Part shown: positions 32,913-41,537 of the stretch, piece after piece
How positions within the stretch are numbered: position 1 is the first letter of the stretch
Layout of the letters: every line of letters begins with the position of its first letter
NCBI GenBank assembly: GCA_031423495.1
Contig: JANPFP010000152.1
Span: 4,340-68,339 of the forward strand
Length of the DNA stretch: 64,000 nt
Direction: 5' to 3'
From: JACPYM01 sp031423495
Lineage (GTDB): Bacteria; Acidobacteriota; Blastocatellia; RBC074
Position numbers and translations under genes: made by a program
The notes under the pieces: generated by a model
Databases searched by the model: none
Told to the model about the DNA's origin: nothing
Seen by the model: only the letters and a program-made list of their open reading frames with translations

Positions 32913-33662
32913 TTGGCTACTGAACCCCTTCGCCTTTCCAAACTCATGACCCAACGCGGTATCTGTTCGCGCCGCGAGGCTGATCGTTACATCGAACAGG
33001 GACTTGTTCGCGTCAACGGCGAAGTCATCAGCCAACTCGGTACGCGTGTCGCGCCTGACGTAAAGATCGAACTCGCGCGCGCCGCGCAACAACAGCAAGC
33101 ACAACTCGTCACGATCATGCTCAACAAACCGGTGGGCTATGTTTCTACGCAACCCGAACCGGGTTATCTGCCTGCTATTCAACTCGTCACCGCTGCCAAT
33201 CAATTTGAGGATAGAGGCCAGCGCTTGAAATTCCGCGACGGGTTGTCAGTCGTAGGCCGCCTCGACATCGAATCGCAAGGCTTGCTGCTTTTCACGCAAG
33301 ACGGACGCCTCGCCAAACGCATCATCGGCGAACAATTCACCACTGAAAAAGAATATCTTGTCCGTGTCACGGGCGGTTATCTTGACGAAGCCCGCCTCAA
33401 ACTCTTGCGCCACGGCCTCTCGCTCGACGGCGAACCGCTCAAGCCCGCGCAGGTCGAATACATCAATGACGACCAGCTTCGCTTTGTGTTGACCGAAGGC
33501 AAGAAACGCCAGATTCGCCGGATGTGCGATCTGGTCAATTTGCGCGTGGTGGGATTGAAGCGCGTACGCATTGGAGGCTTGCGCCTCGGCAATTTGCCTG
33601 AAGGGAAGTGGCGGTTCGTGCAGGCTGAAGAATTAGTGCGTATGGAAATGCGGGGAGCCTGA
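32913..33662 (+). CDS. RluF/RluB-like 23S rRNA pseudouridine synthase
   Basis: A 249-residue RsuA/RluB/RluE/RluF-family enzyme. An N-terminal S4 RNA-binding domain (RLSKLMTQRGICSRREADRYIEQG) is followed by the catalytic domain with Asp in VVGRLDIESQGLLLFT, then EKEYLVRV, the KKRQIRRMCD motif and a C-terminal RIGGL segment. GICSRREADRYIEQG and IRRMC closely match RluF, but no single target can be assigned. Start is TTG at 32913, right after the RND stop; GGAGA just upstream supports it and implies translational coupling. Confidence 0.9.
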   Translation: MATEPLRLSKLMTQRGICSRREADRYIEQGLVRVNGEVISQLGTRVAPDVKIELARAAQQQQAQLVTIMLNKPVGYVSTQPEPGYLPAIQLVTAANQFEDRGQRLKFRDGLSVVGRLDIESQGLLLFTQDGRLAKRIIGEQFTTEKEYLVRVTGGYLDEARLKLLRHGLSLDGEPLKPAQVEYINDDQLRFVLTEGKKRQIRRMCDLVNLRVVGLKRVRIGGLRLGNLPEGKWRFVQAEELVRMEMRGA

Positions 33663-33685
33663 TCGCCCCCCGCGTCGCCCGTGGT

Positions 33686-34330
33686 TTATTTCGGTACTTT
33701 CGCCCAATCCGTCAAAAATTGATTCAACACGATGTCGGTCAGCGGATGATTGTAAAGCTGATCGAGAATATCGAAGGCCATCGTACTCACATCTGCTCCC
33801 GCCAGCGCGCATTCCAGCACGTGCGTTGGGTGACGCAACGCCGCCGCAATAATCTGAGTCTGAAAGCCGTAGTTGTCATAGATCGTGCGAATCTGTTCGA
33901 CCAAATCCATGCCGGTGTGGCCGATGGAGTCGAGGCGACCTACGAAAGGGCTGATATAAGTCGCGCCACACTTGGCGGCAATCAGTGCCTGCAACGGTGA
34001 GAACGTAACCGTGACGTTGGTCTTGATGCCTTCGGCGCTCAAGACTTTGACGGCTTTGAGTCCCTCTTTGATGATCGGGATTTTGACGACGACGTTTTTA
34101 TGCAGCTTCGCCAACTCGCGGCCTTCGGCAATGATTTCAGGTGCAGTGACGGCAATCGTCTCAAGAGAAACCGGGCCGTCTACAATATCTAAAATCTCTG
34201 CGTAAACCTCTGAAGCCTTGCGCCCCGTTTTGCTCACGTGCGAAGGGTTCGTCGTTACGCCATCAATGATGCCCCAGCTCCAAGCCTCGCGGACTTCGGT
34301 AACGTGGGCGCTGTCGAGAAAGAGTTTCAT
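33686..34330 (-). CDS. Transaldolase / fructose-6-phosphate aldolase family enzyme
   Basis: A 214-residue (alpha/beta)8 enzyme: MKLFLDSA, GVTTNPS, Schiff-base Lys in VVVKIPI, KTNVTVTFSPLQALIAA, GATYISPFVGR and TQIIAAALRHPTHV. Length matches the short FSA/TalC type. It would interconvert sugar phosphates in the pentose-phosphate area. It overlaps nothing and is separated from the upstream dehydrogenase (also minus) by an inverted-repeat element. Confidence 0.93.
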   Translation of the reverse strand: MKLFLDSAHVTEVREAWSWGIIDGVTTNPSHVSKTGRKASEVYAEILDIVDGPVSLETIAVTAPEIIAEGRELAKLHKNVVVKIPIIKEGLKAVKVLSAEGIKTNVTVTFSPLQALIAAKCGATYISPFVGRLDSIGHTGMDLVEQIRTIYDNYGFQTQIIAAALRHPTHVLECALAGADVSTMAFDILDQLYNHPLTDIVLNQFLTDWAKVPK

Positions 34331-34340
34331 AAATAAATCC

Positions 34341-34440
34341 TTCAGGGAGTCAGGAGTCAGGAGTCAGAATTCAGGAGTCAGAATCAGAAGGCAACGCAAT
34401 TGCATTTCATTCTGACTCCTGACTCCTGGCTCCTGAATTC
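34341..34440. repeat. Inverted-repeat element with iterated GGAGTCA motif
   Basis: Left side: GGAGTCAGGAGTCAGGAGTC followed by AGAATTCAGGAGTCAGAATC; right side: ATTCTGACTCCTGACTCCTG then GCTCCTGAATTC. The right arm is read through as the last dozen codons of the dehydrogenase gene. Confidence 0.9.
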
Positions 34441-35405
34441 TTCTTCATAGGTTTTGAAAAATTCGCAAAATATTTTGCTTCGCCGCCGTGCAAGACCGCC
34501 GCTACATCGCGGCAGATTGCGGTGACGACGCGGTGTTGGGCTTCGCGGGTTTGCGCGCCGATGTGTGGCAGTTGAATGACGTTATCCATTGCGTCAAACG
34601 CGCTGGGCGCGGGTGGTTCCTGTAGCCTCACTTCGAGCGCAGCGCCTGCGATGCGTCGCTCTTGCAATGCGTTGAGCAGCGCGTCTTCTTGCACGATACC
34701 GCCGCGCGCCGTGTTGAGAAAGTATGCCGTTGGCTTCATCAGCGCGAATTCGTCAGTGCCAAACATGCCGCGCGTCTCTTCGGTTTCGGGCAAGTGCAGC
34801 GTGACGTAATCGGCGTTGGCTAACACGTCTTCTAGATAGGTCAGTCGCGTACGGCTTTCGAGCGCGCGCAAGCTGCCGGCGTCAACATAAGGGTCATACG
34901 CGATGACGTTCATGCCCAACGCGCGGGCTTTGATTGCCAGCACGCTGCCGATGCGCCCGAAGCCCACGATGCCCAGCGTCTTGCCCGAAATTTCAGTACC
35001 CATAAAACGCGGACGATCCCAACGCCCCGCTTTGGTGTCGCGGTCAGCCAGCGACAACTTGCGCGACAGCGCGATCAACAATCCGATAGTGAGTTCGGCG
35101 ACGGAATTTGAATTCTGTTCGGGCGTGAGGGCTACGACAATGCCGTGATCGTTGGCGGCTGGCAGGTCTACGTTATCCATGCCTACGCCGGCGCGCCCGA
35201 TGATTTCGAGACGCGGAGCCGCCGCCATCAGTTCGCGCGTGAGTTGCGTTTGATTGCGCGCAATGATCGCGCGGAAGTTGGAAATGGTTTCGATCAGCTT
35301 GTCTTGCTGCTGCCAGAGGTCAGGCGCAAAGACGAGATCGAATTGCTGACGCAATTCATCCATTGCGGTGCCGATGATGTTTTCTGTTACGAGAATGTCG
35401 GGCAT
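34407..35405 (-). CDS. D-isomer-specific 2-hydroxyacid dehydrogenase (phosphoglycerate dehydrogenase-like)
   Basis: A 332-residue NAD-dependent dehydrogenase. Nucleotide-binding GIVGFGRIGS near residue 155, substrate Arg in NTARGGIVQEDAL, catalytic His in LPHIGAQT and an expected Glu in the LEVRLQEPP segment. It could oxidise 3-phosphoglycerate or another D-2-hydroxyacid; no ACT domain is present, so the short, unregulated PGDH-type architecture applies. Residues after about 320 (KNSGARSQESE) are encoded by the inverted-repeat element downstream, so the original stop may have been lost. Confidence 0.9.
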   Translation of the reverse strand: MPDILVTENIIGTAMDELRQQFDLVFAPDLWQQQDKLIETISNFRAIIARNQTQLTRELMAAAPRLEIIGRAGVGMDNVDLPAANDHGIVVALTPEQNSNSVAELTIGLLIALSRKLSLADRDTKAGRWDRPRFMGTEISGKTLGIVGFGRIGSVLAIKARALGMNVIAYDPYVDAGSLRALESRTRLTYLEDVLANADYVTLHLPETEETRGMFGTDEFALMKPTAYFLNTARGGIVQEDALLNALQERRIAGAALEVRLQEPPAPSAFDAMDNVIQLPHIGAQTREAQHRVVTAICRDVAAVLHGGEAKYFANFSKPMKKNSGARSQESE

Positions 35406-35473
35406 AAATCTTTGAGGGCAATACGGAGAGTGTGAGCGAAATAGTCTTTACGCAAATGACAAAAGCGTTTTTT

Positions 35474-35665
35474 TCACCCGGCTGAGCCGGTTGGAACGAC
35501 GTAACGAACTCCGACTTGACCATCGTTGACGATCACGCTGTCAACCAGCAGTTCGACCAAATATCTGCGTTGGACAAAAAGAGATTTTCGGCTTATGCGC
35601 TGGCATAAGTTCTCAACGCCTGCGGCAAGGAGTGCGAGATTGAGTGGTTTTTGCTTGCGCTCCAA
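35474..35665 (-). pseudogene. C-terminal remnant of a large serine recombinase
   Basis: 63 residues reading LALLAAGVENLCQRISRKSL then FVQRRYLVELLVDSVIVNDG and VGVRYVVPTG, which matches the extreme C-terminus of recombinase-family proteins. The plus-strand stretch 35666-35880 shows related but frame-broken sequence on the same strand. No catalytic serine domain remains. It marks an old mobile-element visit just beside the multiheme cytochrome cluster. The remainder of the 35406-35901 gap holds no other supported gene. Confidence 0.7.
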
Positions 35666-35901
35666 GTTCTTTGAATTGTTGTGCCAGTCCAGTCAGCAGC
35701 ACGAGCGAGAAGCCTGCCAAGCGTACCCGCTCGCGCAAGCGGTCAAGTCCGTGCCGTGCCGTTTTCGCTCCGCTACAGCCGTCGTCAAGAAAGGTGTTTT
35801 CCGGCGCGAGATGCCACTCCGGTTTTTGCGCGAGGCCAGCTTAGACTATTTCCCAGTAGCGCAGCACCGCGCTTAACCCCCGCAGGTTATTTCTTGGCGG
35901 A

Positions 35902-36261
35902 TTACTGCTTGAGCGTTCGGGTGAAGGCCACGACGTTATCCATCTCTGCGGGCGTGAGCGGACGTGGGTCTTTGATCGCCTGCATTTTGCCGAAGCCGTC
36001 GGTCATGGACTTGCGAAGCTCGGCATCGCTCTTGTCCTGAACCACCTTGGAGCCAAGATGCACGAGGGGCGCTTTCACCAGCCGGTACATCTTGGGTACG
36101 CCTTCGCCCAATTCGCCGTGGCACTTTTTGCAGCTGGTCATATACAAGGCTTTGCCAGCCACTGCGTCCCCCTTGGGTTTTTCCTGCGCTTGAGACCTCG
36201 ACGTAGCCATTAAGGCGATCATCATCAAAGCCACTGTCAGAGCAAATACGTATCGTTTCAT
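35902..36261 (-). CDS. Small monoheme c-type cytochrome
   Basis: A 119-residue exported cytochrome c: signal peptide (MKRYVFALTVALMMIALMAT...SQAQ), heme motif CKKCH in MTSCKKCHGELGEGV, and a distal Met candidate in MTDGFGKMQAI or KMYRL. A typical class I fold (cytochrome_C/CccA-like). It is the third gene of the mtrA-mtrB operon (63 bases after mtrB-like) and would act in the periplasm as an electron shuttle. Confidence 0.9.
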   Translation of the reverse strand: MKRYVFALTVALMMIALMATSRSQAQEKPKGDAVAGKALYMTSCKKCHGELGEGVPKMYRLVKAPLVHLGSKVVQDKSDAELRKSMTDGFGKMQAIKDPRPLTPAEMDNVVAFTRTLKQ

Positions 36262-36323
36262 TTGTTACGGACTCCTTTTTTTCAAAGCAAAGTATAAGGC
36301 AATAACGACGGAGCAGACCGCCG

Positions 36324-39113
36324 TTATGGCGCGCTTCCGAGCGTATAACGCAAAAAAACCGTCGCCACGTTGGCGTGATAGGTGCCATAACGCGCATCCT
36401 GAAAAAGATACTTCGGGACATCGCTGGTGATCGTTCCATGCACGTAAGGCTGCAGCGTATTGAAGCTGAAATCATCCTGCGTGTAGGGTTCATACCAGTA
36501 ACGCATGCCTAGCTCAAGCCCCTGCCTGATCCTGCGCGTAACGGCGAGATTGACATCGTGCCGCCGTATGACGGTATCGGGATAGGGGTTCGCCCCCGCA
36601 TGCAGGATTGAATCTGCGCGCACAATGAATGGGTTGAAGGTGCTGATGCGGTCGCGCGCAAAAGAAAGCGCATACGAAATATCCAACTGCCACTTTCCTT
36701 GCTGAGGCGCGGCGCTGATGCCGGTTTCAAAACTGTCCAGACTGCTGCGGCTGGTGCGCTCCCAGGTATTGGCGATGGGGAATTGCGCCAGTACCCCTTG
36801 CACGATAGCGCCCGGGGGAGCGGCGGGGTTGGGCAGCAGGTGCGCCAGGTCCCGATACCGTAACCGGTTGGTCTCGCGTGAATAGCTGGCAAAAAAGAAA
36901 CTTTGGTTCAAGAAGGTAAACGAGAACTGGGCGTCGAGAAACGAGAGGTGATTGAAGGTACGCCCGTAAAAACTCTGGTCGTAACCTTCCGCCAGATAAC
37001 GATAGGTAGCCGAGAAATTCGTGCGGCTGAGTTTCGTCAGCACCGGTTCAGCGTCATCAGCCGCTGCTGCTGCTTTCCCAGGTTCTGGGGGAGCCGGTAC
37101 CTTAAATTTTTTGCGCGGCAACAACTCGATGGTCAGGCTTAGGTCATTGCGGGTTCTATCGGTCTGATCAAAGCGGCGCAAGAGATTGAATTCAATGGGG
37201 AAGCCTCTGTTCATTCTCGTGAACGACGTTACTACCCAGGCGCCTTGGGGACTACTCGCCGGGGCGCCTTGGTAACCATTATTCGTACCTGTGCCAAAGG
37301 CGAGCGCGCACTGATCCGGTGGCGTCAAATTTGGCACCGCATTCGCAGGGCAAAACGTCAATGGCTGAGAGTTGTAGGACGTCGCGCGCCGGTTCGAGTA
37401 GCGGTAATCGGCCTTAAAACCAACTCCCGCGTCAGTGGTCAAATCCAGCCGGTTTCTGATGCTGTGTTCATTGTTACGATTCACATCCCGAAACTTGCGG
37501 TTCCAAAGCTCTCCGTCATAGTCCACTCGCCAGGTCAATGATACGTCTGGCCGGCAAATGCTCGCGGTGTTGCCGATCACGCAAGGCACCTGTTGCGGCA
37601 ACAGCTCCCAGACAAAGCCCGCGCCCAGATTCTGGCGTCTAAAATCCCAATCGAGGTTCTCGATGGGCAGGTTGTAAAAATCTGTCCTCGCTGCCCGCCA
37701 CGTCGAATCGCCAAATGCGGCATAGCCCGGGAACTCAAGCGAGCGGGTTTGAGTGTCCAGGGATTGCGCACGGTATTGCGCCTGAAAGCGGAAGTTTTTA
37801 CTGCGGTTTACCAGGGCGTATTCCTGGTGAATGTTGCGCATCTTCCCGTTCAGGCTTTGTGCCGGAAGCTCCTTGACGTCGGTGGGATTGTTGATTGGGG
37901 ATATCCCGTCCCAGTCCCTTGGCCTGATGGCCGTGTTCAGCGTCCACGGGAGGAAGGCATCGTTCTGCGTCCAGTAAGCCAACGAGAAAAGGCCGCGCAA
38001 TTGGGTTTTCGGCGTCAGGTCAGCGTTCGCCCAAAAATTGATGGTGTGAGAATCGTTGTTGGGAGCCAGGTCGCTCTGCCACCGCACTTGGCGGAATCTA
38101 TTCGCGGCGCCACAGGTTAGCGAAGGCGGAGTTGTTAGATTATTAGGAGTACATCCTTGCTCGTCAGTGGTCCGAAAAGGATTTTCGAAAGTCAGCGATC
38201 CGACACGGTTGCGAAAGAGCGAAAGGTCGTAGTCCACACCAGCATTCCATTTCTTGCCGGTGAACTGCGCTCCCGCCTTGAGGTCGGTCGTCCGATAGTC
38301 GAGCGGCTCTAGAAACTCTTGCCCGATCCCTTCCCATAAGCCCCCGATGTCTGCGAGGCCATTCGCAGGAACGGGTCGCCGGACGAATGAGCCGACGGAC
38401 ATGGGGCGCGTCCCGCGAGTGCGCAACCGACTAAACTGGACGTACAACTCGACCTTATCCGTGAGGCGGTAATCCTGCCTGAAGAGAGCTTGATCCCGAC
38501 GGAGCCGCACCTCGGTGACGGGCGCAGTCTGTAGCTCCTGGCGAATAAGGTTCGACACTTCGGAGGTCGGACTGATGCGCGCTTCTGGGCTGGTCAGGGC
38601 TTGCAGGCGCGCGCGCAGCGTAGGGCTGACTTGATATACGCCGGGCGCGGTGTATTGCAGGAAAGACCTGCCGTTGCCGAAGGCGTGCGGGACCTGATCC
38701 CAGACAAATTGCGTTCGGTATTTACCAATCTTCCCTACCTCTGCCGTGAAACGCTGGTCAAGCTGGCGAATCTCAAAGCCTCTCAGCGAGAGAAAGTAAG
38801 GAGAATCGGCGGAATTAAAATCCAGCTTCAAATTCTGAACAAAGAACCCTTTGGGAACATCGCGCACTTCCTGAAACTTGGCGGGATGGTCGCCTTGCGT
38901 GTCCCGCGTCTGTCCGCCGAATTCGATGGTGGTCTTTACTCTGGGCGGTATGGTTGTCTTGTCTATTTCAGGTGCCTTCGCTGGCTCAGGCGCTTTCGCT
39001 GGTGGTGTCTGGCCCCAAACGTGAGGCGTAAACAGGAACGTCGAGAGTACGCAAGCGATGAAAGCGAACTCGACGCGAAGAATCGGCTTAAGTCTGTGTG
39101 GTTGAATTTTCAC
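36324..39113 (-). CDS. MtrB/PioB-family outer-membrane beta-barrel
   Basis: A 929-residue exported protein. After the signal peptide (ending VWGQ) and a Lys/Ala/Pro spacer it has the family start FGGQTRDTQGDHPAKFQEVRD, then SLRGFEIRQLDQRFTAEVGK and FVWDQVPHAFG, followed by many alternating beta strands and a C-terminus ending VFLRYTLGSAP. MtrB/PioB barrels hold a decaheme cytochrome in the outer membrane so that electrons can cross. The decaheme gene lies immediately upstream, nine bases away. Start is GTG at 39113 with GGAGGAG upstream. The family call rests on N-terminal similarity and context. Confidence 0.88.
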   Translation of the reverse strand: MKIQPHRLKPILRVEFAFIACVLSTFLFTPHVWGQTPPAKAPEPAKAPEIDKTTIPPRVKTTIEFGGQTRDTQGDHPAKFQEVRDVPKGFFVQNLKLDFNSADSPYFLSLRGFEIRQLDQRFTAEVGKIGKYRTQFVWDQVPHAFGNGRSFLQYTAPGVYQVSPTLRARLQALTSPEARISPTSEVSNLIRQELQTAPVTEVRLRRDQALFRQDYRLTDKVELYVQFSRLRTRGTRPMSVGSFVRRPVPANGLADIGGLWEGIGQEFLEPLDYRTTDLKAGAQFTGKKWNAGVDYDLSLFRNRVGSLTFENPFRTTDEQGCTPNNLTTPPSLTCGAANRFRQVRWQSDLAPNNDSHTINFWANADLTPKTQLRGLFSLAYWTQNDAFLPWTLNTAIRPRDWDGISPINNPTDVKELPAQSLNGKMRNIHQEYALVNRSKNFRFQAQYRAQSLDTQTRSLEFPGYAAFGDSTWRAARTDFYNLPIENLDWDFRRQNLGAGFVWELLPQQVPCVIGNTASICRPDVSLTWRVDYDGELWNRKFRDVNRNNEHSIRNRLDLTTDAGVGFKADYRYSNRRATSYNSQPLTFCPANAVPNLTPPDQCALAFGTGTNNGYQGAPASSPQGAWVVTSFTRMNRGFPIEFNLLRRFDQTDRTRNDLSLTIELLPRKKFKVPAPPEPGKAAAAADDAEPVLTKLSRTNFSATYRYLAEGYDQSFYGRTFNHLSFLDAQFSFTFLNQSFFFASYSRETNRLRYRDLAHLLPNPAAPPGAIVQGVLAQFPIANTWERTSRSSLDSFETGISAAPQQGKWQLDISYALSFARDRISTFNPFIVRADSILHAGANPYPDTVIRRHDVNLAVTRRIRQGLELGMRYWYEPYTQDDFSFNTLQPYVHGTITSDVPKYLFQDARYGTYHANVATVFLRYTLGSAP

Positions 39114-39122
39114 TTGCTCCTC

Positions 39123-40136
39123 CTAACGTGAAAGGGTTCTGCCGCCGGGGTGATTCGAGCCATGAACCATGGCGTGGCAATTGGCGCAGCCGCGATTGAA
39201 CGACCAGATGTCCAGCGGTTTGCCGGCGGTGGTCGAATGGCGGGGCAACATATGAATGTGGCATTGCTGGCACAACAGATGAGGGCGCGCCGTCAGCAGC
39301 TTGGGATTGCTCGAACCATGTGGCGAGTGACAGCTCAGGCAATTCTCGCGGACCGGTGGATGGTCCCAGAGAAACGGGCCCCGTTTTTCGGCATGGCAGG
39401 TGTAACACAGACCATTGGCGGAATGATTGTTGAGCATCTTCCCGCCCTCTCCGCCATGAGCATTGTGGCAGGAAGAGCAACCGACCTTCATGTTGTGAGC
39501 CTCGGTGCGAAACAGGTGAGTAGAGCGCTTATTAAAGTCTGCCCGCCGGTTGCTGTGGCAGGAAAGGCAAGTCTCTTCCTCGGTGCGGCGCGTCAGCATT
39601 TTGGTCTCTGACTTGCCGTGGTGGGCGCTATGGCACGACAGGCAGCTCATGTCGTTGCGATCATGCGGGCCGCCGCGCCAGCCCAAATGAGTGCGATCAC
39701 GGGCGTGGCATTGCAGACACGATTCGTTGACCTGCGCCATCTTCATATTGGGCGGATTGGCGATGTCTTTGGCTTCGAGCGTCTCAATGTGTTTCGTGCC
39801 GTCGCCGTGGCAGCTTTCGCAACTCGTAGCGCGCGCACCCCGCAGGAATTTGCCGCTCTTGCCGTGCGCGTCGAGCGCGTAGGAGTCCACGGTTTCTTTG
39901 TGGCACTGCACGCACTTCGCGCCGACGACGATGGGTTGAGCCACCTGCGCAGCGGGTTTCGTTTGTGCCGGAGTTTGTGCCGGAGCTTGTGCGGGAGTTG
40001 GTACGGGAGTTTGGGCAGTAGGCCCAGTGGGCTTCATCAAGGCTAGAAACAGGCCGATGAAGATTACGCCAAACGATAAGGCTACAGTCCGTTTGGCGAA
40101 AGACAGAGAAGACATTCTGCTGACGTGTCGAATCAT
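39123..40136 (-). CDS. MtrA/DmsE-family decaheme c-type cytochrome
   Basis: A 337-residue protein with an N-terminal signal anchor (about 15-35), an Ala/Pro/Gln/Thr-rich spacer and ten heme motifs: CVQCH, CESCH, CLQCH, CLSCH, CLSCH, CSSCH, CYTCH, CLSCH, CQQCH and CANCH. Ten hemes and about 330 residues match MtrA/PioA/DmsE, which slot into an MtrB barrel. It would take electrons from periplasmic carriers and pass them through the outer membrane. First gene of the minus-strand operon with the barrel and small cytochrome, divergent from the nine-heme genes. Confidence 0.93.
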   Translation of the reverse strand: MIRHVSRMSSLSFAKRTVALSFGVIFIGLFLALMKPTGPTAQTPVPTPAQAPAQTPAQTKPAAQVAQPIVVGAKCVQCHKETVDSYALDAHGKSGKFLRGARATSCESCHGDGTKHIETLEAKDIANPPNMKMAQVNESCLQCHARDRTHLGWRGGPHDRNDMSCLSCHSAHHGKSETKMLTRRTEEETCLSCHSNRRADFNKRSTHLFRTEAHNMKVGCSSCHNAHGGEGGKMLNNHSANGLCYTCHAEKRGPFLWDHPPVRENCLSCHSPHGSSNPKLLTARPHLLCQQCHIHMLPRHSTTAGKPLDIWSFNRGCANCHAMVHGSNHPGGRTLSR

Positions 40137-40347
40137 GGGGAACCTCGATTTGTAGGGGAGAGGTTAATTTCAACAATGCCGAACGCGGCAGAGGTTAGTT
40201 GAAGTTATCTGTTCTTGCAATGGTGAATGGCACTTCATTCCCTTGCCGCCGGAATGCCCGTGCCACTATAGTCGCGCGCATCGCAACTTGAATTTTAGCT
40301 CTACGCAACAGACGGTCATTCGTGATTGACCGCCACGGTGTGTCCCC
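40137..40347. promoter_or_regulatory. Divergent promoter region of the two electron-transfer operons
   Basis: A 211-base gap between the decaheme operon (left) and the nine-heme operon (right). Both promoters must lie here, so the two halves of the system could share control. I could not identify a convincing operator. Confidence 0.5.
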
Positions 40348-41529
40348 GTGAAAAGAACTTTCCCCACATTGTTGACGCTGTTTTTTATGCTGGCTGGCGT
40401 ATGGCTTTACGTCGGCGCGCAGGGAAAACGCGCCGCGCCTCCCGGCAAAATTGACTACGCTAAATTCAAACATTCATCGCACGCGGGCGCGCTCAAGGCT
40501 TCGCGCAAAGGCGGTGTCGAGCAACTCGATTGCGCTTACTGCCACGGAACCCTAACGCCCAATAACCCAGAACTCGTGCGGGGTTATCCGTACCGAAAAA
40601 ACGGACTGAAAACTGAGGCGACCCATTCTGCCTGCGCTGATTGCCACGCCATCAGTGGGCGCGAAGCCATCACCGAAGGCACGTTTCCGGCGATGTGTTT
40701 GATCTGCCATCAAACCGCCAGCTTCGCCGCAATGGGCAAGAACCTGCGCACGTTTCCCAATCCGGCGGCGGCATCGTCACAGTTCTTTGATCGTTATGCG
40801 CACCTCGAACACAGCGTCTATTTCGAAGCTTCTGCCTTGTTCAAAGAACGGTTCAAGGACAAAGCGAAGTTCAAGGAAGAAGACCGCTTTGAATGTGTCG
40901 CTTGTCATACGACGAATCAGGTAAAGAGCGTTATTGCCAAAACACAATTTGATGTCGGAGCGCGCGAAAGCCGTCCCAGTCATCCCGAATGTTTCGTCTG
41001 TCACTTCAATGAGAAAGAAGTGGCGAAAGACAAAGCGGCTTTCGCTACGAATTGCGTCGCGTGTCATGCGGTGAAGGGCGAGCCGGACGGCAAAGGCTCT
41101 GAGCTTGCGGTGCATTGGCTGGTGCGGCAGATCGTGAATCCCGAAAAGAATCCGGCCAGACCCAAGCGCGGTGAAGAACCGCTCAAGCCCTTCAGCCATA
41201 AATCGCACGAAGACGACGACGATAAATCAACTGCGAAATGTGTGGAGTGCCACGTTACGGCGAAGCGCGCCGTGCGGCGTTCGGATTTTTTTGCGGAAGA
41301 CAGCGAGGAAACGAAAGAGAAGCAGCCGCCCGCTGCGGGCTGCATTGAGTGTCACAACAGCGAAGGGCAGATGCAGCAGAAAATCGAAGGCGCGGTAAAA
41401 CTTGAAACTTCAAAGTGCGTTTATTGCCACGCGCCCACGACAATGAAAGAGTTGGCAGCCAAAGGAGCGCTAATGCCGCCGCCAAGTCATCTCGGCAGGA
41501 AGCCCACCGTCCCCGCGAAGCCTCAATAA
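40348..41529 (+). CDS. Nine-heme periplasmic c-type cytochrome 1
   Basis: A 393-residue exported multiheme cytochrome starting at GTG 40348. The N-terminal hydrophobic segment (TFPTLLTLFFMLAGVWLYVGAQG) serves as signal or anchor; the cytochrome-c3-type lead KIDYAKFKHSSHAGALK follows. Nine heme motifs: CAYCH, CADCH, CLICH, CVACH, CFVCH, CVACH, CVECH, CIECH, CVYCH. Many free His residues can act as distal ligands. Related in layout to the next gene and probably a duplicate. It likely stores or relays electrons between the inner-membrane proteins and the decaheme cytochrome. First gene of a five-gene plus-strand run. Confidence 0.93.
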   Translation: MKRTFPTLLTLFFMLAGVWLYVGAQGKRAAPPGKIDYAKFKHSSHAGALKASRKGGVEQLDCAYCHGTLTPNNPELVRGYPYRKNGLKTEATHSACADCHAISGREAITEGTFPAMCLICHQTASFAAMGKNLRTFPNPAAASSQFFDRYAHLEHSVYFEASALFKERFKDKAKFKEEDRFECVACHTTNQVKSVIAKTQFDVGARESRPSHPECFVCHFNEKEVAKDKAAFATNCVACHAVKGEPDGKGSELAVHWLVRQIVNPEKNPARPKRGEEPLKPFSHKSHEDDDDKSTAKCVECHVTAKRAVRRSDFFAEDSEETKEKQPPAAGCIECHNSEGQMQQKIEGAVKLETSKCVYCHAPTTMKELAAKGALMPPPSHLGRKPTVPAKPQ

Positions 41530-41537
41530 ACCAAACT

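Noticed and set aside
35666..35900. Small plus-strand genes in the recombinase-remnant region
   Set aside because: No ribosome sites or family similarity; the minus strand shows recombinase-like residues instead.
39123..40136. DMSO-reductase system, from the DmsE-type cytochrome
   Set aside because: No molybdopterin DmsA-like catalytic subunit is present in the cluster; the Fe-S protein at 42646 is a fusion without that partner.
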